Assembly (NCBI GenBank): GCA_902463905.1
Contig: CABQHF010000043.1
Span: 1-12,155 of the forward strand
Origin: an uncultured Faecalibacterium sp.
Lineage (GTDB): Bacteria; Bacillota; Clostridia; Oscillospirales; Ruminococcaceae
Direction of reading: 5' to 3'
Length of the DNA stretch: 12,155 nt
How positions within the stretch are numbered: the stretch's first letter is position 1; every line of letters starts with the position of its first letter. The notes under the pieces were generated by a model, which was not told the origin of the DNA, made no database searches, and saw only the letters and a program-made list of their open reading frames with translations. Of the stretch, positions 1 through 5,850 are shown piece after piece. The position numbers and the translations under genes were made by a program.

Positions 1-155
1 TGATCTTTGGACCCAAGAACCTGCCGAAGCTGGGCAAGATGTTCGGCAAGACCATCAACGGCTTCAAGAAGGGCATGGAGGAGCCGGAGGATTCCGACGA
101 TTCCGAGGAGAAGGCTGAGAAGAAGGCCGCTAAGAAGGACGAAGACGAGGAGTAA
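1..155 (+). CDS. tatA: Sec-independent protein translocase TatA, 3' end (partial)
   Basis: This is the C-terminal part of a TatA-type subunit, which forms the pore-like component of the twin-arginine pathway that exports folded proteins across the cytoplasmic membrane. The reading frame starts at base 3 and the stop TAA is at 153-155. The first residues, FGPKNLPKLGKMFGKTINGF, match the TatA/TatE signature FGxxKLPxLGxxxGxxIxxFK found at the hinge and the start of the amphipathic helix. The N-terminal membrane helix lies outside the window. A highly charged acidic/lysine tail of about 25 residues follows, as is common for TatA. The stop codon is 2 bases before the tatC start, and the last codons (GAGGAG) also serve as the tatC ribosome binding site, so the two are almost certainly co-transcribed and translationally coupled. 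TatA and TatB are not separable from this fragment, but an A-type subunit fits the minimal TatAC systems of Firmicutes. Confidence 0.85.
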   Translation, partial: IFGPKNLPKLGKMFGKTINGFKKGMEEPEDSDDSEEKAEKKAAKKDEDEE

Positions 156-157
156 TT

Positions 158-955
158 GTGGCTACGAACATGAAGCGCAAAAAGAAAGCCGAGGTCATGG
201 AAGATGACGGCAGCATGACGCTGACCGGCCATCTGAAGGAACTGCGGAACCGGCTCATCATCTGCGCAGTGGTGTTTGTGGTGGGTGTTGTGGTCTCGCT
301 GGCTTATGCAGACCGCCTGATCGACCTGCTCACTGCCATGGGCCGCGATTACTATCAGTTCGTGTCCATTGCACCGCAGGAAAAGCTGATGCAGTACTTC
401 CGCGTGTCCATTCTGGCCGGTGTGATCGTCACGGTGCCGGTGGCATTCTACCACATCTACGCCTTTGCAAAGCCGGGCCTGAAAAAGAGCGAGAGCTTCT
501 TCTTCAAGATGGTCATGGTGCTGGGCCTGGCATTGTTCTGCGTGGGCGTGCTGTTTGCTTACAAGCTCATGATGCCCTTTATGCTGCGGTTCCTCAGCAC
601 GGGCATCAATGGTGCCGAGTACATCCAGACCACCACCAGCATTGAGAGCTACGTCAACCTCTGCCTGACGATGTTCATCATCTTTGGCTGTGTGTTCGAG
701 ATGCCCCTGATCACGATCATCCTGTCCAAGATGGGCATCATCAACCCCACGCTCCTCAAGCAGGTGCGCGGCGTGGCCATCGTGATCATCTTCCTCATTG
801 CTGCTGTGGTCACTCCGCCGGACATCGTGTCCCAGTGCATGGTGGCAGGCCCCATGGTGCTGCTGTACTTCATCAGCATCTTCCTGAGCGGTATCTTCTA
901 CAAGCCGAAGTCGGACGATGACGATGAGGACGACGAGGAAGAGGACGACGAGTAA
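158..955 (+). CDS. tatC: Twin-arginine translocase subunit TatC
   Basis: TatC is the polytopic receptor of the Tat pathway and binds twin-arginine signal peptides. The 265-residue product has six predicted membrane segments (roughly residues 34-52, 83-103, 115-137, 165-190, 203-220, 224-246). It carries the family motifs HLKELRNRL (25-33), a cytoplasmic loop ending PGLKKSE (106-112), FEMP (180-183) and TPPD (219-222). The GTG start at 158 is chosen because GAGGAG (147-152, inside the end of tatA) sits 5 bases upstream; the next in-frame ATG at 170 is too far from it. The C-terminus is an unusual acidic run, DDDDEDDEEEDDE. In the last helix the family usually reads LLYEIS, but here it is LLYFIS (F238). 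A terminator follows at 990-1024. No Tat substrate is recognisable in the window. Confidence 0.95.
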   Translation: MATNMKRKKKAEVMEDDGSMTLTGHLKELRNRLIICAVVFVVGVVVSLAYADRLIDLLTAMGRDYYQFVSIAPQEKLMQYFRVSILAGVIVTVPVAFYHIYAFAKPGLKKSESFFFKMVMVLGLALFCVGVLFAYKLMMPFMLRFLSTGINGAEYIQTTTSIESYVNLCLTMFIIFGCVFEMPLITIILSKMGIINPTLLKQVRGVAIVIIFLIAAVVTPPDIVSQCMVAGPMVLLYFISIFLSGIFYKPKSDDDDEDDEEEDDE

Positions 956-989
956 TTCTGGGTCCCCGGTTTTCGGATTCTTGCAAAAT

Positions 990-1024
990 AAGGCTGCTGT
1001 GCCGCAGGGCATGGCAGCCTTTTT
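990..1024 (+). terminator. Intrinsic terminator after tatC
   Basis: The arms AAGGCTGC (990-997) and GCAGCCTT (1014-1021) pair perfectly. The inner TGCC/GGCA can extend the stem over a GCAG loop, and a T run follows. It lies 35 bases after the tatC stop and ends the tat transcript before the GH2 promoter. Confidence 0.8.
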
Positions 1025-1065
1025 GCGTATGCGGCGCGGCGGCCTCGATTTTAAATCATCCCGGC

Positions 1066-1094
1066 TATACAAACCACCCGCCCTGTGCTAGAAT
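1066..1094 (+). promoter_or_regulatory. Probable sigma-A promoter of the GH2 gene
   Basis: The -35 is TATACA (1066-1071, 4/6 to consensus), followed by a 17-base spacer and TAGAAT (1089-1094) with the extended -10 TG two bases before it. Transcription would start near 1101. The GTG at 1085, which could open a longer reading frame, lies inside this promoter, which supports the ATG at 1124 as the real start. Confidence 0.5.
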
Positions 1095-1123
1095 GGAGCC
1101 AACAAACAAAAGGCGGTGAGCGG

Positions 1124-2905
1124 ATGCATCCTCTTGCAGAATATCCCCGCCCGGCCATGCGCCGGGACAGCTGTGAGATCCTGAACGGCCCGTGGCAGTA
1201 TGCCATCACCCAGACGGCCGAATACCCTGCGGCCTGGCAGGGCACCATCCGGGTGCCCTACTCGCCGGAAGCCCCGGCCTCCGGGGTGGGGCGCACCCTG
1301 CAGCCGGGGCAGTGGCTGCACTACCACCGCCTGTTCGCCCCGCCGGCGGGGGAGGGCGGCCGGGTGCTGCTGCACTTCGGGGCCGTGGATTATGCCTGCG
1401 CCGTGCAGGTGAACGGGCATCTGGCAGGCGGCTACCGGGGCGGCTACTGGCCCTTCACGCTGGACATCACCGAGCTGCTCAACGGCACCGGCCGCAACAG
1501 CCTGTGGGTGGCCGTGCAGGACCCCACCGGCCACGGCACCCAGGCCCGGGGCAAACAGACGTTGAAACCCGGCGGGATGTTCTACCCGGCCCAGAGCGGC
1601 ATCTGGCAGACCGTCTGGCTGGAGCGGGTGCCGGACAACTACATCCAGACCCTGACCGTCACCCCGGACTACGACGCCCGCACGGTGACGGTGCGGGTGC
1701 ACACGGCAAAGCCCGGCGGTGCGGTCAACCTGTGGGCCGTGGTGCGCGCCGGGGGTGTGACCATTGCTGAGGATTGGGGCAGCGACGAGGCCGACCAGGA
1801 CGGCGAAGTGACCCTGAACATCCCGGAAGAGCATTTCTTCCCATGGAGCCCGGACACGCCCTTCCTCTATGACCTGACGGTGGGCACCACCCAGGGGGAG
1901 GAAGCCGGGTTCGACACGGTGCACAGTTACTTTGCCCTGCGCAAATGGAGCTGCGCGCCGGACGCCCACGGCGTGCTGCGCTTCTGCCTGAACGATAAGC
2001 CTCTCCTGCTCAACGGCCTGCTGGATCAGGGCTACTGGCCGGAGGGCCTGTATACCCCGCCCTCGGACGCAGCTGTGGAGCGGGAGCTCAGCGAGGTGAA
2101 AGCGCTGGGCTTCAACCTGCTGCGCAAGCACGCCAAGATCGAGCCGCAGCGCTGGTATTACCACTGCGACCGTCTGGGTCTGATCGTCTGGCAGGACATC
2201 GTCAACGGCGGCAGTGCCTATAATTTGTGGTTCGTCACCTACCTGACCAATGTGCTGCAGCCGCTGCTGCGCCGCTTCCCGGACGGGAAGGCTGCCTACA
2301 GCCTGCTGAGCCGGGCAAAACCGGCCAGCCGGGAGGAGTACGCCCACGAGCTGGCCGACACGGTGCAGGCGCTGCGGTGCCACCCCTGCATTGCCTGCTG
2401 GGTGCCCTTCAACGAAGGGTGGGGGCAGTTCGATGCCGGAAAAGCCGTGCAGGCCCTCCGGACGCTGGACGGCACCCGTCTGGTGGACGAGGCCAGCGGC
2501 TGGTTCGACCAGGGCGGGGGCGATGTGCACTCACTGCACAATTATTTCTATCCGCTGCGCATCCGCCCGCAGAAGCGCACGGTGGCCCTCAGCGAATACG
2601 GCGGCATTGCCTGGCCCATGCCCGGCCACGAGCCGCCCCGCAAGACCTACGGCTACGGCACGGCCAAAGACCGGCAGGAGCTGACTGCCCGCTACAAGAA
2701 GCTGCAGCTGAAAACCGTGCTGCCCCAGCTGGAAAAAGGCCTTTCGGCGCTGGTGTACACCCAGCTCACCGATGTGGAGGACGAGGTGAATGGGCTGTTC
2801 ACCTACGACCGTGCCGCCGTCAAGCCGGACGCCAACGCGGTGCGCTCGGTGAATGCGGCACTGGCCGCTGAGTTTGCAAGAGTGACAAATCCCGCGAAAA
2901 AATGA
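1124..2905 (+). CDS. Glycoside hydrolase family 2 enzyme (beta-glycosidase, substrate unknown)
   Basis: This is a 593-residue retaining beta-glycosidase of family GH2. The order is an N-terminal jelly-roll sugar-binding domain (about 1-175, ending in the classic SGIWQTVWLE at 158-167), an Ig-like sandwich (about 176-280) and a TIM barrel (about 290-580). By family analogy the acid/base is E431 in FNEGWGQFD and the nucleophile is E491 in SEYGG. GLLDQGYWPEGLY and HCDRLGLIVWQD are typical barrel-entry motifs. The ATG start follows AAAGGCGG by about 7 bases; the in-frame GTG at 1085 is inside the promoter. There is no signal peptide, so it should act in the cytoplasm on imported oligosaccharides or glycosides. 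It stands alone between terminators, with no transporter or regulator nearby to suggest a substrate. GH2 includes beta-galactosidases, beta-glucuronidases and beta-mannosidases, and I cannot choose among them; the short length argues against a LacZ-type enzyme. Confidence 0.9.
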   Translation: MHPLAEYPRPAMRRDSCEILNGPWQYAITQTAEYPAAWQGTIRVPYSPEAPASGVGRTLQPGQWLHYHRLFAPPAGEGGRVLLHFGAVDYACAVQVNGHLAGGYRGGYWPFTLDITELLNGTGRNSLWVAVQDPTGHGTQARGKQTLKPGGMFYPAQSGIWQTVWLERVPDNYIQTLTVTPDYDARTVTVRVHTAKPGGAVNLWAVVRAGGVTIAEDWGSDEADQDGEVTLNIPEEHFFPWSPDTPFLYDLTVGTTQGEEAGFDTVHSYFALRKWSCAPDAHGVLRFCLNDKPLLLNGLLDQGYWPEGLYTPPSDAAVERELSEVKALGFNLLRKHAKIEPQRWYYHCDRLGLIVWQDIVNGGSAYNLWFVTYLTNVLQPLLRRFPDGKAAYSLLSRAKPASREEYAHELADTVQALRCHPCIACWVPFNEGWGQFDAGKAVQALRTLDGTRLVDEASGWFDQGGGDVHSLHNYFYPLRIRPQKRTVALSEYGGIAWPMPGHEPPRKTYGYGTAKDRQELTARYKKLQLKTVLPQLEKGLSALVYTQLTDVEDEVNGLFTYDRAAVKPDANAVRSVNAALAAEFARVTNPAKK

Positions 2906-2910
2906 GCAAG

Positions 2911-2952
2911 ATCCCCGGTGCAGGAAACAGAGAACTGCACCGGGGATTTTTT
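2911..2952 (+). terminator. Strong intrinsic terminator after the GH2 gene
   Basis: A perfect 13-bp stem, ATCCCCGGTGCAG (2911-2923) with CTGCACCGGGGAT (2935-2947), has an 11-base loop and is followed by six T's. It begins 5 bases after the GH2 stop codon. Confidence 0.95.
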
Positions 2953-2990
2953 ACCGGACAAGATTTTGTTTTTTGTTTACAAATGGTTGC

Positions 2991-3017
2991 TTGACATGGA
3001 AATATCCATTTTGTAAT
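2991..3017 (+). promoter_or_regulatory. Probable promoter of the citrate synthase gene, with a palindrome in the spacer
   Basis: A perfect -35 box TTGACA (2991-2996) lies in AT-rich DNA. The best -10 is TGTAAT (3012-3017) with a short 15-base spacer; TAATCT (3014-3019) gives 17 bases but matches less well. The inverted repeat ATGGA-AATA-TCCAT (2996-3009) fills the spacer, a position where a repressor could bind. The leader then holds a perfect GC-rich palindrome, GCCGGTGCACCGGC (3062-3075). Confidence 0.5.
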
Positions 3018-3112
3018 CTGAAAGGGTATTCAATTTACATGAAATGCCGCTGGAAACGCGGGCCGGTGCACCGGCTGCGTCTGCCAGCCTCCGGGGAAAG
3101 GAGCAACACACC

Positions 3113-4468
3113 ATGGACTACCTGCAGAACGTGATGGGATATTTTGACCAGCAGCAGCCGCTGTGTGCACAGCATGATAAGATCAGCAAGGATCTGTATC
3201 AGGAATATGGCGTCAAGGCCGGTCTGCGCGACGAGAACGGAAAGGGCGTGCTGGCGGGCCTGACCAACATTTCGGACATCCGCGCCTTTGAGTATGTGGA
3301 CGGCGTCAAGCGCCCCGCCCACGGTCAGCTGCTCTACCGCGGCTACGACGTCAAGGACCTGATCAACGGCAGCCGCGGCGGCCGCTTTGCCTTTGAGGAA
3401 GCGGGCTACCTGCTGCTGTTCGGTGAGCTGCCCACCCCGGAAAAGCTGGAAGAATTCTGCCGGGTGCTGGGCGAGTGCCGTACCATGCCCACCAATTTTA
3501 CCCGTGACGTGATCATGAAGGCCCCCAGCCACGACATCATGAACTCCATGGCCCGCAGCGTGCTGACCCTGGCCTCCTACGACCCCAAGGTATCGGATCT
3601 GTCCATCCCCAACGTGCTGCGCCAGAGCATCCAGCTGGCCAGCATCTTCCCCATGCTGGCCGTGTATGCCTACCACGCCTACGACCACTACGAGAAGGAC
3701 GGCAGCATGTACATCCACCGGCCCGACCCGCAGCTGTCCACCGCCGAGAATTTCCTGCGGATGCTGCGGCCGGACATGCAGTATACCCCGCTGGAAGCCC
3801 GCGTGCTGGACGTGGCACTGCTGCTGCACGCCGAGCACGGCGGCGGCAACAACTCCACCTTTACCACCCGCGTGGTCACCTCCTCCGGCACCGATACCTA
3901 CTCGGCCATGGCGGCGGCGCTGTGCTCCCTCAAGGGCCCGCGCCACGGCGGTGCCAACCTGATGGTGATGCAGATGATGCAGAACATCCGCGAGAATCTG
4001 CACGACCAGGAGGACGACGAGGAGCTGGAAGCCTACCTGAAAAAACTGCTGCACGGCGAAGCCTTTGACCACAAGGGCCTGATCTACGGCATGGGCCACG
4101 CGGTCTACTCCCTCAGCGACCCCCGTGAGGTGGTGTTCAAGGGCTATGTGGAACAGCTGGCCCACGAGAAGGGCCGGGACAAGGACCTGGCCCTGTACGC
4201 CAAGGTCGAGCGCATGGCCCCGCAGCTCATCGCCGAGGAACGGAAGATCTTCAAGGGCGTCAGCCCCAACGTGGATTTCTACAGCGGCTTTGTGTACGAT
4301 ATGCTGGGCATCCCCATGGAGCTGTACACCCCGCTGTTTGCCGTGGCCCGCATCATGGGCTGGAGTGCCCACCGCATCGAAGAGCTGCTCAGCGCCAACA
4401 AGATCATCCGTCCGGCCTACAAGAGCCTGGGCGGCACCCACGACTACATCCCGCGGGATGCACGATAA
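3113..4468 (+). CDS. Citrate synthase (citrate/2-methylcitrate synthase family)
   Basis: This enzyme condenses oxaloacetate with acetyl-CoA to citrate in the cytoplasm, the first step towards 2-oxoglutarate and glutamate. The 451-residue product has the catalytic elements of the family: H239 or H242 in HAEHGGGNNSTFT, H278 in GPRHGGAN, and D388 in NVDFYSGFVYDMLGIP, plus GMGHAVYSLSDPR between them. The ATG at 3113 is chosen because AAAGGAG (3097-3103) is 9 bases upstream. The in-frame ATG at 3044 would add 23 residues without a well-spaced Shine-Dalgarno and would run through a GC-rich palindrome. It appears monocistronic, with its own promoter and a terminator at 4489-4524. No aconitase or isocitrate dehydrogenase gene is next to it, so the pathway role is inferred. 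Activity with propionyl-CoA (2-methylcitrate synthase) cannot be excluded from the sequence. Confidence 0.93.
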   Translation: MDYLQNVMGYFDQQQPLCAQHDKISKDLYQEYGVKAGLRDENGKGVLAGLTNISDIRAFEYVDGVKRPAHGQLLYRGYDVKDLINGSRGGRFAFEEAGYLLLFGELPTPEKLEEFCRVLGECRTMPTNFTRDVIMKAPSHDIMNSMARSVLTLASYDPKVSDLSIPNVLRQSIQLASIFPMLAVYAYHAYDHYEKDGSMYIHRPDPQLSTAENFLRMLRPDMQYTPLEARVLDVALLLHAEHGGGNNSTFTTRVVTSSGTDTYSAMAAALCSLKGPRHGGANLMVMQMMQNIRENLHDQEDDEELEAYLKKLLHGEAFDHKGLIYGMGHAVYSLSDPREVVFKGYVEQLAHEKGRDKDLALYAKVERMAPQLIAEERKIFKGVSPNVDFYSGFVYDMLGIPMELYTPLFAVARIMGWSAHRIEELLSANKIIRPAYKSLGGTHDYIPRDAR

Positions 4469-4488
4469 CAGGAGGGCTGTGCCATGAA

Positions 4489-4524
4489 AAAGGCCCCGCT
4501 TCCGGGTGTGGAAGCGGGGCCTTT
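4489..4524. terminator. Bidirectional terminator between the convergent citrate synthase and lipoprotein genes
   Basis: A perfect 15-bp stem (4489-4503 with 4510-4524, core GGCCCCGCTTCC/GGAAGCGGGGCC) encloses a 6-base loop. On the minus strand it is followed by a TTTTT run, making it a good terminator for the lipoprotein gene, which ends 18 bases before it. On the plus strand the T run is short (TTTGTG), but it can still end citrate synthase transcription. Confidence 0.9.
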
Positions 4525-4541
4525 GTGCGTTTGAGGGCAGA

Positions 4542-5666
4542 TCAGCTGTTGCTGGAAGAGGACGGGTTCACGATCTTGCTGGCGGGCATCTTGTTCATGG
4601 CAGAGGTGCTGAGGTCGTTCTCCAGTGTGCTGCCGTAGGTGGTGAGGGCATCTTCCAGCTCGTCGCCCTTCATGTCGCTCAGGATCTGGGTGCGCAGGGC
4701 GTCCAGCGTGGACACCTGCAGGGGGTCAATGCGCATCATCAGGATGATGGAAGCGGCATTGTACTGCACGGCAGCGGCCTCGCCGTACACAAGGCCGCGC
4801 ACGGCGTCGGCGGCACCGTCCTGGGTAAAGGCACCGGTCAGGTCGCTTTCGGTCAGCAGTTCGGTCTGCACGCTGGAAGCATCCTCGGCGGGGGTGGAGT
4901 CCAGCACGGCGTAGATGTCCGGCAGGGCGGCAGAAGCGGCAGAATGCAGGGCACTGACCTGCTCGGACACCGAGCCGTCCTGCGTTTCGCTGCAGCTTGC
5001 GGCGGCTGCCTGTGCCAGCTGCAGCATCTGGGCCTTCTGGTCGTCGGAGGCGAACACAAAGGTGCTGGTGTTGTACAGCGGGATGTTTACATAGGCCAGC
5101 TCGTACATCTGGCTGTCCAGATGCTCGGTCAGGTCGCTGTCGTCCACGGGGCTTTCGCCGTCCGGGCCGTACACCAGCGTCAGCAGCAGGGTGTGCTTGA
5201 GCTGGATGCGCTCAAAGGCTTTGAGGGTCTCCAGGCCGATGCCGTTGGCGGTGTAGGTGCTGCCGTACTGGTCCATCAGCTGCTGGGCGTAGTTGTCGGC
5301 CACCTGGGTCTGTTCGGCGGTCAGCTCCCCGCCCAGCTCGGCAAAGCGAGCGTCGATGGCGGCAAAGGTGCGCAGGGTCTCCAGCGTCTTGTCGGCCACA
5401 TAGTCCTGGACCACGGCGGTCTCGCCGCTGTCGGCATCGGTGGTGATGGTCTCCTTCAGGAAGGCCTTCACGTCGGTGGTGTCCTGGTCCTTGCCAGCCA
5501 GCTGGGCAGCCTGCTGGTAGGCGCTGAACTGGGCCAGCAGATACAGGCCGGAGGACACTTCAAAGTCGCCGACCTTGCCCACGGTGTCCGGGGTGGACAG
5601 GCCGCAGCTTGCCAGACTGAAGATCATGACGAGTGCGCATACCAGCGCAAGCAGTTTCTTTTTCAT
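4542..5666 (-). CDS. SurA/PrsA-like secreted lipoprotein, probable folding factor
   Basis: The 374-residue protein has a lipoprotein signal: MKKK, a hydrophobic core, then lipobox LASC with the lipidated cysteine at position 21. It would be anchored on the outer face of the cytoplasmic membrane. After it, VGKVGDFEVSSGLYLLAQFSAYQQA resembles the first segment of SurA/PrsA-type N-terminal chaperone domains. The rest is predicted to be mostly helical and ends in a serine-rich tail (SSSSNS). I see no clear parvulin (PpiC) domain, so isomerase activity is doubtful. The ATG has AGGAG 8 bases upstream (plus-strand 5675-5679). Its place directly after mfd matches the mfd-prsA order of other Clostridia and supports the assignment. 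A -10-like TACAAT (plus 5690-5695) lies just upstream without a good -35, so transcription may be its own or read through from mfd. A strong terminator follows. Confidence 0.7.
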   Translation of the reverse strand: MKKKLLALVCALVMIFSLASCGLSTPDTVGKVGDFEVSSGLYLLAQFSAYQQAAQLAGKDQDTTDVKAFLKETITTDADSGETAVVQDYVADKTLETLRTFAAIDARFAELGGELTAEQTQVADNYAQQLMDQYGSTYTANGIGLETLKAFERIQLKHTLLLTLVYGPDGESPVDDSDLTEHLDSQMYELAYVNIPLYNTSTFVFASDDQKAQMLQLAQAAAASCSETQDGSVSEQVSALHSAASAALPDIYAVLDSTPAEDASSVQTELLTESDLTGAFTQDGAADAVRGLVYGEAAAVQYNAASIILMMRIDPLQVSTLDALRTQILSDMKGDELEDALTTYGSTLENDLSTSAMNKMPASKIVNPSSSSNS

Positions 5667-5699
5667 GTGTAATGCTCCTGTTTTTTGAAATTGTAGATG

Positions 5700-5839
5700 G
5701 CTCGCCCTCTCAGGCGCTGACGCGCCAGCTCTCCCAAAGGGAGAGCCTCTGGCGAAGAGATAACGTCTCCCGGTTTGCCAATGGCTCTCCCTTTGGGAGA
5801 GCTGGCATCGAGCGGATGCGAGAGGACTGAGAGGGCGAG
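5700..5839. repeat. MITE-like palindromic repeat element between mfd and the lipoprotein gene
   Basis: The terminal inverted repeats CTCGCCCTCTCAG (5701-5713) and CTGAGAGGGCGAG (5827-5839) are perfect 13-mers. Inside, a perfect 24-bp inverted pair occupies 5724-5747 and 5783-5806, each half containing its own small palindrome GCTCTCCC-AAA-GGGAGAGC. The whole can fold as a long hairpin or as two stacked ones. GATG occurs at 5696-5699 and again at 5840-5843, which could be a target duplication. It has no coding capacity for a transposase, so it would be a non-autonomous element. In the mfd-to-lipoprotein transcript it would form a strong structure, but no T run makes it a standard terminator. 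Confidence 0.8.
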
Positions 5840-5850
5840 GATGCTATCGG

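Noticed and set aside
1088..2530. A 480-codon open frame on the minus strand opposite the GH2 gene
   Set aside because: Antisense shadow with the same compositional bias; it has no Shine-Dalgarno or family motif.
3035..4441. A 468-codon open frame on the minus strand opposite citrate synthase
   Set aside because: Antisense shadow; the sense frame carries the catalytic motifs.
4484..4534. A 16-residue frame MKKAPLPGVEAGPLCV with AGGAGG 8 bases upstream
   Set aside because: Despite the good ribosome site, it lies almost entirely within the terminator hairpin 4489-4524, so its codons are explained by the stem. It could be the remnant of a lost gene start.
4506..5672. A 388-codon open frame on the plus strand opposite the lipoprotein gene
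   Set aside because: The minus frame has a signal peptide, lipobox, Shine-Dalgarno and terminator; the plus frame is biased antisense sequence that begins in the terminator hairpin.
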